Shown piece by piece: positions 1 to 5,249 of a stretch of DNA of 10,516 nt. This DNA comes from RGIG8306 sp964426655 (lineage in GTDB: Bacteria; Bacillota; Clostridia; Lachnospirales; Lachnospiraceae). Numbering within the stretch: the first letter of the stretch is position 1; the number at the start of each line of letters is the position of its first letter. A program made the translations under genes and the position numbers. Location of the stretch: positions 1-10,516 of the forward strand of contig CAYRQT010000059.1 of the NCBI GenBank assembly GCA_964426655.1, in the 5' to 3' direction. The notes under the pieces were generated by a model. It was not told where the DNA came from. It made no database searches and saw only the letters and a program-made list of their open reading frames with translations.

Positions 1-313
1 GTCCGGGATCGGTGTAGTCGATGCCGCTTCTGTACTGAATGCCAATGTCGTTTCCCTGCCGGTGGTAGGCTGTGGGATCAATGGCTTCATAAAAAAGGGA
101 GAGGAGAAAAGGCAGGGAAAGGGTGGCTGTTTCAAAGCGAACCTGCACCGTTTCTGCAAAACCGGTGTTTCCCCGGCACACCTCTTCGTAGGTAGGATGG
201 GGTTTGTTGCCGTTGGCATAACCGACGGTGGTCTCTTCTATGCCGGCAATGGCATCCAGGTATTTTTGGAGGCCCCAGAAGCACCCCCCAGCCAGATAAA
301 TTTCAGATAACAT
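1..313 (-). CDS. msrA: Peptide-methionine (S)-S-oxide reductase MsrA, partial (C-terminus off left edge)
   Basis: Reduces the S-epimer of methionine sulfoxide in proteins and free methionine, a cytosolic oxidative-damage repair enzyme. The reverse-strand translation gives 104 residues from the start. The catalytic motif GGCFWG has its nucleophilic cysteine at residue 11. It is followed by the family blocks VGYANG (30-35), PTYEEVC (40-46), TGFAETV (50-56) and AIDPTAYHRQGNDIGIQYRS (about 75-94). The usual TGHAE motif reads TGFAE here, with the conserved glutamate (54) kept. The ATG at 313 has an AAGGAGG ribosome binding site a few bases upstream. The gene runs off position 1, so the resolving-cysteine end and any fused MsrB domain cannot be seen. 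It lies downstream of, and in the same direction as, the lipoprotein gene, but probably has its own promoter in the 156-base gap. Family assignment is firm. Confidence 0.95.
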   Translation of the reverse strand, partial: MLSEIYLAGGCFWGLQKYLDAIAGIEETTVGYANGNKPHPTYEEVCRGNTGFAETVQVRFETATLSLPFLLSLFYEAIDPTAYHRQGNDIGIQYRSGIDYTDPG

Positions 314-390
314 AGGCCCTCCTTTTAGAATAACAGAAGGCTCCCCCTTGCAGCAGACATGGGTGCCTTCCAATGTATGGTGTTTCCTCC

Positions 391-399
391 ATCATAGCA
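391..399 (-). promoter_or_regulatory. Possible extended -10 promoter for msrA
   Basis: Read on the minus strand the site is TGCTATGAT, an extended -10 element (TG-n-TATGAT) about 80 bases upstream of the msrA start. No good -35 box lies 16-18 bases further upstream, which fits extended -10 promoters but weakens the call. The 156-base gap between msrA and the lipoprotein gene shows nothing else that is convincing. Confidence 0.4.
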
Positions 400-469
400 G
401 ATATTGGGAAAAATGCATCAGAAAAAGCAAGTGCATGCTAGGCAAAAGAGAGCCTTCAAAATTTAGAAA

Positions 470-1417
470 TTAAGAGGCGGTGGAAAAAGTAATGGGGCCT
501 GTCTCCAGAATGGTCTGGAAAGTGGAAGGGTCAATGACCTGGAAGGTGAGTTCAATGGTTTCGATGGAGGTGATGCCATTGTCTTCCAGATCAGTGGACA
601 GGATGGAAATTTCATCCATGGACATTCGGCCGTTATTTACCGTGGATGAAAAGTAGGGGGTCACCATGTAGCCGTTGATGGACATGTTATCGCACTGAAT
701 CATCACATCCTGTCCGGAGTTGTTTTCCATGTATAGCAGGACGCCGGCCCCCCAGAAGCTGTTTTCTTCCACATAGCGGCCCACGATGCGGATGCCGTTC
801 TGGTTTAGCAGCTCCTTGCCGTCGTCCATGGGGGCCTGCTCCACTGTGCCGTAGGCGGAAGTGGGCAGCTGGATTTCAGCAGTGTCAAAAAGGGTCATAT
901 AGTTGTCATCAAACACATAGAAGCTCACATCTATTTCTGCAATGGTCTCAATGCCGGCCGCCTCCAGGGAACTGGAGTAAAAGGTAACGGCTTCATTGGA
1001 TTTTTTCCCGGCAGCCACAGAGGCGGAAAACAGGTCCGTCATCATGTAGTTATTGATGACCAGGCTCTGGCACTGAATGTTCATGTTCTGGTTGCTGTTA
1101 TTTTCAATGAGCAGTTTCAGTTCTATTCCCCAGATGGGATCTTCTGCCAGCTCCAGGGCCGTGATTTTCAGACCGTCCTGGTCCACCAGAACGGTTTCGG
1201 TTATGGTAGGAAGGGCGACTTGTGCAGCGGTGGTGGTTTCGTCTGCATCATCCACCTCTTGTGCATCTCCCTCTGTTGCAGAGGAGGCTGTTGTGGTGGA
1301 AGTGACTGTAGTATCCTCTGTAGCAATGGGGGTCAGGGTAGAATCTCCACAACCGGTCAGTGCAAGGGACAGAACAAGGGCTGTGGCCAAAAGGAAAAGG
1401 GGGGCATATTTTTTCAT
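470..1417 (-). CDS. Lipoprotein with a tandemly duplicated domain, function unknown
   Basis: A 315-residue secreted lipoprotein. Residues 1-23 are a lipoprotein signal: MKK, a hydrophobic stretch, then the lipobox LTGC with the lipidated cysteine at 23. Residues 24-68 are a Thr/Ser/Asp/Glu-rich linker of the kind that tethers a domain outside the membrane. Two homologous halves follow. The first has DGLKI (81-85), WGIELKLLIENNS (96-108), MNIQCQSLVINNYM (112-125) and ETIAEIDVSF (157-166). The second has NGIRI (207-211), WGAGVLLYMENNS (222-234), VMIQCDNMSINGYM (238-251) and ETIELTFQV (286-294). Both halves look all-beta, like the Ig-fold or DUF4352-type domains of Gram-positive lipoproteins; that fold is inferred. 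A longer in-frame start at 1501 was rejected because it overlaps the gene upstream and lacks the signal, while the ATG at 1417 has AAGGAGG seven bases before it. It is the last gene of a three-gene run and its ligand is unknown. Confidence 0.88.
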   Translation of the reverse strand: MKKYAPLFLLATALVLSLALTGCGDSTLTPIATEDTTVTSTTTASSATEGDAQEVDDADETTTAAQVALPTITETVLVDQDGLKITALELAEDPIWGIELKLLIENNSNQNMNIQCQSLVINNYMMTDLFSASVAAGKKSNEAVTFYSSSLEAAGIETIAEIDVSFYVFDDNYMTLFDTAEIQLPTSAYGTVEQAPMDDGKELLNQNGIRIVGRYVEENSFWGAGVLLYMENNSGQDVMIQCDNMSINGYMVTPYFSSTVNNGRMSMDEISILSTDLEDNGITSIETIELTFQVIDPSTFQTILETGPITFSTAS

Positions 1418-1428
1418 CAGATACCTCC

Positions 1429-1779
1429 TTAATAAGCTTTCCTGTGGGTAATAACAGCCACAAGAAAGAAGACAGCCAGAATCAGGCAGAGCACCCCCCA
1501 TACCAGCAGATCCTTAAAGATCCCCTGGGCTGACAGGCCGAACAGGCCGCCAATGGCATATAGGATCATGCAGGCCACAGCACCTCCCCGGCTCTTTCTG
1601 GCGGCAATGGCCACAATGCCGGCCACCAGCATGAAGATGGCCACGAACAGGCCGGATCCTCCGCTGGTGCCCCCTTCATTTACCAGGGCATCCCCTACGG
1701 AAGCGGCGCAGGACTGGAACAGGATGACCACAGAGAGCACAATGCTCAAAATGCCAATCACAAGCTTTGCAGTTTTCAT
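1429..1779 (-). CDS. Small four-helix membrane protein, function unknown
   Basis: A 116-residue integral membrane protein with four predicted hydrophobic segments at about 5-25, 42-60, 66-84 and 90-110. The short connecting loops include a Gly/Ser-rich loop at 35-43 and a basic RKSRGG turn at 61-66. The first helix ends in FQSCAAS, which is not a good lipobox. Proteins of this shape are common and uncharacterised in Clostridia; I recognise no enzymatic motif. The ATG at 1779 has an AGGAGG site upstream and overlaps the stop of the preceding HTH-like gene as ATGA, so the two are probably translationally coupled. The lipoprotein gene starts 11 bases after its stop. The context suggests the membrane protein and the lipoprotein act together at the envelope; that is inference. 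Confidence 0.85.
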   Translation of the reverse strand: MKTAKLVIGILSIVLSVVILFQSCAASVGDALVNEGGTSGGSGLFVAIFMLVAGIVAIAARKSRGGAVACMILYAIGGLFGLSAQGIFKDLLVWGVLCLILAVFFLVAVITHRKAY

Positions 1780-2069
1780 TCTTTTTTACCTCCTGAATTT
1801 GAGTGTTGGTCTGCGGGAGGGAGAGAATGGGCTGTATCGGCCGAAGGTTTAAGCTGCACATATCCTGCCAGTTTAACTCCTTTGCTAAGTTCCGGCAAAT
1901 ACCCCATACTGATGCCGGAAAGCTGTACAATCTGCCTGAGCGGACAGCCGCATGCCTTTAATTCGGTGGCATACTGAATGCCAAACAGATGAATCTGGCA
2001 GGCGGTTTCATTGCGGCCGGCCCGGTCATAGGCCTGGCGTAAAAGGAGCGCAAGCGCCTCTGCTTCCAT
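1776..2069 (-). CDS. Small HTH-like domain protein
   Basis: A 97-residue protein. Residues 1-73 form a helical domain, from a leucine/alanine-rich first helix (MEAEALALLLRQAYDRAG) through HLFGIQYATEL to a putative helix-turn-helix (IVQLSGISMGYLPELSKGVKLAGYV, about 47-71). The IHLFGI..A..L, SG.S..Y..EL.KG..LA.YV pattern resembles a family of small HTH-like proteins known only from annotation. The last 25 residues are polar, low-complexity and probably disordered. The ATG at 2069 is preceded by AAAGGAGG. Its stop overlaps the start of the membrane-protein gene by four bases. It could be a small DNA-binding regulator of the operon, or a protein-binding adaptor; the sequence does not decide. Confidence 0.78.
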   Translation of the reverse strand: MEAEALALLLRQAYDRAGRNETACQIHLFGIQYATELKACGCPLRQIVQLSGISMGYLPELSKGVKLAGYVQLKPSADTAHSLPPADQHSNSGGKKE

Positions 2070-2139
2070 TTCTCATACCTCCTTTGCTAATTGCTAATAG
2101 CTTTTTACAAAGAAAGTATAAAGAAGGAAGAAGCTTGTT

Positions 2140-2160
2140 TTTCCCCCAAAAAAGGGGAAA
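2140..2160 (-). repeat. Seven-base-pair hairpin after the regulator stop
   Basis: TTTCCCC (minus strand) and GGGGAAA pair around a 7-base T-rich loop, immediately after the stop codon of the XRE-like gene. No T-run follows on either strand, so it is not a standard intrinsic terminator. It could be an mRNA-end or partial attenuator structure between the regulator and the three-gene run. Confidence 0.4.
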
Positions 2161-2607
2161 TTATTCCGGAGACCGGGAAAGTGCCGGCTGGCCCGCTTCC
2201 CGCAGCCATTCATTGACCAGATCCACAGAGCCCACCCCTTTGTTGATGGCAATGATAAAGATGGCATCCCTGGAAAGCCTGGGGTAGAGTACCGGCATTT
2301 TGTACAGGGTGAGGACACGCTGCACCTCTTTCAGGGTCAGCTCCATTGCAATGCAGAGGCGTAAAAGATTATCCCGATCCCGGGTGCGTTTTTCGCCGGA
2401 AAGGAGTTTATAACCGTATTTTTGCGGCAGATCTGCTTTTTGAAAAAGGGTTTGGCGTTTCATGCCCTTTCGGGCAATCAGGGCATCCATGTAAGCGGAA
2501 AAATCCGTCAGAGAGTGGGAAAGATAGGCTTTTTCATAAGCACCAATATTTTCCGGAGAAGTATGTTGCAGAATATGCATCAAATCAGAGGTGTCTTTTT
2601 CGTCCAT
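2161..2607 (-). CDS. XRE-like helix-turn-helix regulator, divergent from kinase gene
   Basis: A 148-residue probable cytosolic DNA-binding protein. Residues about 36-75 look like a helix-turn-helix of the XRE/Cro type: FSAYMDALIARKGMKRQTLF, then KADLPQKYGYKLLSGEKRT, with the spacing of the second and third helices. A further helical stretch at 76-102 (RDNLLRLCIAMELTLKEVQRVLTLY) is of the kind that packs against the HTH. The C-terminal part (108-140) is a second small helical region with no motif I know. The ATG at 2607 was chosen over the upstream ATG at 2646 because AAAGGA lies eight bases before it and the upstream one sits inside the promoter region. It faces away from the Ser/Thr kinase gene, with overlapping promoters. 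Control of the kinase promoter and of its own is likely but inferred. Confidence 0.8.
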   Translation of the reverse strand: MDEKDTSDLMHILQHTSPENIGAYEKAYLSHSLTDFSAYMDALIARKGMKRQTLFQKADLPQKYGYKLLSGEKRTRDRDNLLRLCIAMELTLKEVQRVLTLYKMPVLYPRLSRDAIFIIAINKGVGSVDLVNEWLREAGQPALSRSPE

Positions 2608-2639
2608 TTTAAAATCCTTTCTGCTCCAGAAGAAAAGAG

Positions 2640-2668
2640 TTGTCATTTATCTGTTCATATTTTACAAT
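2640..2668 (+). promoter_or_regulatory. Promoter of the kinase gene
   Basis: TTGTCA (2640-2645), a 17-base spacer and TACAAT (2663-2668) make a good sigma-A type promoter about 38 bases upstream of the kinase start. Its -10 box overlaps the -10 of the opposite promoter by two bases. Confidence 0.75.
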
Positions 2669-2687
2669 GTTAGCAGGATTTTCTCAA
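2659..2687 (-). promoter_or_regulatory. Promoter of the XRE-like regulator
   Basis: On the minus strand TTGAGA (2687-2682), a 17-base spacer and TAAAAT (2664-2659) give a good sigma-A promoter for the regulator, about 50 bases from its ATG. It faces the kinase promoter and the two overlap over most of their length, so both cannot be occupied by polymerase at once. Confidence 0.68.
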
Positions 2688-2705
2688 GGTCGTAAAGGAG
2701 GAAAC

Positions 2706-3797
2706 ATGGATATTGAAAAGGAGCTTGCCCTTTCCTATTACAAAAAAGTGGCAATGGTCAGTGAAAGGCATGGTGTCAGTCTGGTACAGCATGTGGAAAA
2801 CAACCGGTTTTACGTGATGAAAGAGCTAAAAACCCATGACCTGGCAGTGTACCGTTATCTGGCGGACCATCCTGCCCCGGGCATTCCCCGTATTTATGAC
2901 CTGATTTTGCTGGGGGATACCCTGTATGTGGTGGAGGAATACATCTCCGGAAATGCTTTACAGGAAGTCTTAAGGAAAAAAAGGACCTTGTCACTGGAAG
3001 AAAGCAGGGACCTGATTTTGCAGATTGCATCCATTCTTGCGCCCCTGCATCGGCTTACCCCACCCATTGTACACAGGGATATCAAACCATCCAACCTGAT
3101 CTTAACGGAGAAAGGGCGCCTCTATCTCATCGATTTTGATGCAGCAAAGGAGAGTCACCCGGAAAAAGAGGCGGATACGGTATTAATGGGGACAGCGGGA
3201 TATGCGGCACCGGAGCAGTATGGATTTTCCGTTTCCGGGCCCCCGGCAGATGTCTATGCCATGGGAGTGTTATTGCACGTTATGCTGACAGGCCGCCTTC
3301 CCGGGCAGCAAAGACAGCCCGGAGAGATGGCAATCACCGGGAAGTTGGAGCATGTGATAAAGAAATGCATCCGCATGGATGCCGGGGCCAGGTATGCCAA
3401 TGCGGGAGAGGTCATAAAGGCCCTTGGAGGGAAGGAAGAGGGGTCAACCGGGCCGAAAACAGGCCGGTGGACATGGCTCCCCCCGGGACTGGCCAGTAAA
3501 AACCCCTGGAAGATCAGTCTGGCCGTTTTATGGTACCTGGTGATTCTGGCAATCATCTTTTCTGCTCCGGAAGCGCCCATTTCCCTGTGGGCGCTGGTGA
3601 TGGAGCGGGTGGAAATGGGCGGGATGCTCATATGGACCACATTTTTTCTGGGCAATTATCGGAACATACAGAGGTATTTTCCCTACTGTACCTCCGCAGA
3701 CAGAAAAACAAGAATTGGGGGACTGGCCCTGTGGACGTTTTCGACGAATCTGGGCTGGTTGACTCTGGGAATTATAATAGAACAGATTATCCTTTAG
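2706..3797 (+). CDS. Membrane-anchored Ser/Thr protein kinase (Hanks type)
   Basis: A 363-residue bacterial Ser/Thr kinase. Residues about 12-240 are the kinase domain. It shows the ATP-binding lysine in YVMKEL (Lys39), the hinge VVEEYISG (75-82), the catalytic loop HRDIKPSN (123-130, Asp125, Lys127, Asn130), the metal site DFD (143-145) in place of DFG, GTAGYAAPEQYG (162-173) and ADVYAMGVLL (181-190). The N-terminal nucleotide loop has no clear GxGxxG and no obvious helix-C glutamate is seen, both features of a divergent subgroup. A basic Trp/Pro linker (about 250-268) is followed by hydrophobic segments near 270-287, 303-316 and 338-361, so the C-terminus is membrane-embedded. No PASTA or FHA domain is present, so it is not a PrkC-type cell-wall kinase. 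The ATG at 2706 has AAAGGAGG upstream. The substrate is unknown; the divergent regulator or the membrane/lipoprotein genes are candidates by position only. Confidence 0.92.
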   Translation: MDIEKELALSYYKKVAMVSERHGVSLVQHVENNRFYVMKELKTHDLAVYRYLADHPAPGIPRIYDLILLGDTLYVVEEYISGNALQEVLRKKRTLSLEESRDLILQIASILAPLHRLTPPIVHRDIKPSNLILTEKGRLYLIDFDAAKESHPEKEADTVLMGTAGYAAPEQYGFSVSGPPADVYAMGVLLHVMLTGRLPGQQRQPGEMAITGKLEHVIKKCIRMDAGARYANAGEVIKALGGKEEGSTGPKTGRWTWLPPGLASKNPWKISLAVLWYLVILAIIFSAPEAPISLWALVMERVEMGGMLIWTTFFLGNYRNIQRYFPYCTSADRKTRIGGLALWTFSTNLGWLTLGIIIEQIIL

Positions 3798-4132
3798 CAT
3801 TGCCGGGATGTAGCAGAATGAAGGGCTACGGCAGCCTGTACTTCACTTCCCACCTCTGCCAGCTGATCAAAACAGGGGCGCAGCCGCTGGCCGGTCTCGC
3901 TTAACGAGTACTCTACTTTCGGCGGAATCTGTCCATAATCTGTTTTCCGTACAATGCCAAGTGCCGTTAATTCCTGCAGCTTGTGAGAAAGCACCTGGGG
4001 AGAGATGCCGGGAAGCTCCCGTTGCAATTCGTTAAAGCGCAGGGTGGGGTGCTCAATCAGCTTCCAGATAATATCCAGCTTCCATTTGCCGCTTAAATGT
4101 TCAATAATAAAAGTTACGGGACAGGCCGTCAT
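3794..4132 (-). CDS. HxlR/DUF24-family transcriptional regulator, probably redox-sensing
   Basis: A 112-residue winged-helix regulator. HxlR hallmarks are CPVTFIIEHLSGKWKLDIIW (4-23), LRFNELQREL.GISPQVLSHKLQEL (31-55), a wing at GIVRKTDYGQIPPKVEYSLSETG (59-81) and a C-terminal dimerisation helix. Cys4 sits where redox-sensing family members such as YodB, CatR and QorR carry their reactive N-terminal cysteine. Cys87 and the C-terminal Cys112 are further thiols, as in YodB, which has one N-terminal and two later cysteines. The gene is divergent from a QorB-like oxidoreductase, the arrangement known for QorR in Corynebacterium and ytfH/ytfG in E. coli. It is therefore probably a thiol-switch repressor of that gene, responding to quinones or electrophiles. 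The ATG at 4132 has AAAGGAGAA upstream. Its stop overlaps the end of the convergent kinase gene by four bases. Confidence 0.9.
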   Translation of the reverse strand: MTACPVTFIIEHLSGKWKLDIIWKLIEHPTLRFNELQRELPGISPQVLSHKLQELTALGIVRKTDYGQIPPKVEYSLSETGQRLRPCFDQLAEVGSEVQAAVALHSATSRQC

Positions 4133-4175
4133 GCTTTTCTCCTTTTACACTCATAAAAATATAAGTACTATACAA

Positions 4176-4191
4176 AACATGTGTACATGTT
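4176..4191. promoter_or_regulatory. Inverted-repeat operator candidate for the HxlR regulator
   Basis: AACATG and CATGTT form a 6-base inverted repeat around TGTA, directly upstream of and touching the plus-strand -10 box. A perfect AGTACT palindrome lies 6 bases to the left (4164-4169). The position is right for repression of both divergent genes. That the HxlR protein binds here is inference; the match to known DUF24 boxes was not checked. Confidence 0.5.
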
Positions 4192-4196
4192 ATAAT
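4188..4196 (+). promoter_or_regulatory. Extended -10 promoter of the qorB-like gene
   Basis: TGTTATAAT is a perfect TATAAT (4191-4196) with the extended TG one base upstream, about 37 bases from the gene start. No strong -35 box lies 17 bases upstream, as expected for an extended -10 promoter that may need regulation. The opposite strand has a possible TATAGT for the HxlR gene (about 4167-4172), which is weaker. Confidence 0.6.
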
Positions 4197-4232
4197 CATA
4201 GCATAAAACATAAAGAAAGGAAAGGTGTACGG

Positions 4233-5090
4233 ATGAAATATGTGGTAACAGGAGCTACTGGCCATCTGGGTGGCTTTATATTAGGATTTTTAAAAAAGGC
4301 GGGTGCAGAAAAAGACACCATTGCACTGGTGCGTTCTGCAGATAAAGGGAAAGCATTGGAGGCAGAAGGCTTTGAGACGCGCGTGGGTGATTACACGGAT
4401 CCGGAGAGCCTGGTAAAGGCTTTTTCCGGCGCTGATCGGTTGTTTTTTGTTTCCTCCGGTCTGGGTGGGAGTATGCCCAGGGTTCAGCAGCATGAAAATG
4501 TCATAAAGGCTGCAAAAAAAGCAGGCATTCAGTTCATTGCTTATACCAGCCTGGTAAAGACAGATCAGTCTGCCAGCTTTCTGGCAGGAGATCATCTGGC
4601 TACAGAGAAATATATTCAGGCATCCGGAATAGAGTATACCATTTTGCGGAACAACTGGTACCTGGAAAATGAGATGTCGGTTTTGCAGCTGGCAAAAGCC
4701 ACAGGTGAATTTGTATATTCGGCGGGGGATGGAAAGGTGGGCTGGGCCCTTCGTCGCGAGTATGCGGAAGCCGGCGCAAATGTACTGCTGGGAAAATTCC
4801 CCAAAACCGGCATATTGGAAATGTCAGGCCCCAGGGTAACATATCAGGCATTGGCTGAAGCTCTGGGAAAAGTGCTGCCCAACCAGTTTCAGGTGAAAGG
4901 GGTATCCGATGATGACTATAAGATCTTTCTGGAAGGACAGAAAGTCCCCGCAGAAGGTGTGGCAGCAGCTATTATGATTCAGCAGGAAATCCGCTCTGGT
5001 GTGCTGGACATTGACCACTCTGATTTTGCCGCTGTTCTGGGCAGGGAACCTTTGCCGCTGGCGGATGCAGTGAAAGAAGTGCTGGCATAA
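4233..5090 (+). CDS. qorB: NAD(P)H quinone oxidoreductase, QorB/YtfG-like (NmrA family SDR)
   Basis: A 285-residue cytosolic oxidoreductase, the same size as E. coli QorB (YtfG, 286). The N-terminal Rossmann motif is VTGATGHLGGF (5-15). It is followed by ALVRSADKGKAL (31-42), HENVIKAAKKAGIQFIAYTSL (87-107) and LRNNWYLEN (138-146), which match the QorB/NmrA-like pattern closely, including FIAYTSL and LRNxWYxEN. The C-terminal half (200-285) is the variable substrate-binding part. Family members reduce quinones with NAD(P)H. The ATG at 4233 has an AAAGGAAAGG site upstream; longer upstream starts fall inside the HxlR gene and the promoter. A redox-responsive HxlR regulator is divergent and probably represses it, so induction by quinones or electrophiles is likely. 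A strong terminator follows, so it is probably a single-gene transcript. Confidence 0.88.
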   Translation: MKYVVTGATGHLGGFILGFLKKAGAEKDTIALVRSADKGKALEAEGFETRVGDYTDPESLVKAFSGADRLFFVSSGLGGSMPRVQQHENVIKAAKKAGIQFIAYTSLVKTDQSASFLAGDHLATEKYIQASGIEYTILRNNWYLENEMSVLQLAKATGEFVYSAGDGKVGWALRREYAEAGANVLLGKFPKTGILEMSGPRVTYQALAEALGKVLPNQFQVKGVSDDDYKIFLEGQKVPAEGVAAAIMIQQEIRSGVLDIDHSDFAAVLGREPLPLADAVKEVLA

Positions 5091-5122
5091 CACATAACAC
5101 GTCGTTTATCTAAGCGTATAGG

Positions 5123-5170
5123 AGGCCGAAATACCTTTCCGGATTAAAGGGAGGGCATTTCGGCCTTTTT
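5123..5170 (+). terminator. Rho-independent terminator after qorB-like gene
   Basis: AGGCCGAAAT (5123-5132) pairs perfectly with ATTTCGGCCT (5157-5166), ten base pairs, followed directly by a T run (5166-5170). The 24-base loop holds an inner hairpin, CCTTT (5134-5138) with AAAGG (5146-5150). It ends the qorB transcript just before the next promoter. Confidence 0.88.
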
Positions 5171-5192
5171 GTTGTTTGGAGAAGGGATCGCT

Positions 5193-5221
5193 TTGACTTA
5201 TTGTCTGCAACCTCGTATAAT
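5193..5221 (+). promoter_or_regulatory. Strong promoter of the YihY-family gene
   Basis: TTGACT (5193-5198), a 17-base spacer and TATAAT (5216-5221) give a near-consensus sigma-A promoter. The predicted start of transcription is near 5228, which rules out the in-frame ATG at 5220 and places translation at 5250. Confidence 0.85.
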
Positions 5222-5249
5222 GATAGAAAAAAGAGGGAAGGACCCCCTT

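Noticed and set aside
414..470. Possible terminator after the lipoprotein gene (AGGC/GCCT and T-rich stretches on the minus strand)
   Set aside because: The stem is only four base pairs with an 8-base loop and is not directly followed by a T run.
1077..1451. Plus-strand open frame opposite the lipoprotein signal and linker
   Set aside because: It is the antisense of the Thr/Ser-rich linker, which explains its Ser/Val-rich low-complexity translation.
1418..1501. Upstream in-frame start extending the lipoprotein by 28 residues
   Set aside because: It would bury the lipoprotein signal inside the protein and overlap the membrane-protein gene; the ATG at 1417 has an AAGGAGG site and a proper signal peptide.
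2084..2097. Tandem repeat of TTGCTAA (two copies) upstream of the HTH-like gene
   Set aside because: Two 7-base copies in AT-rich leader sequence can arise by chance; no further copies or dyad symmetry support a binding site.
5220..5249. Upstream in-frame ATG for the YihY-family gene
   Set aside because: The ATG overlaps the TATAAT of a near-consensus promoter and lies before the predicted transcription start.
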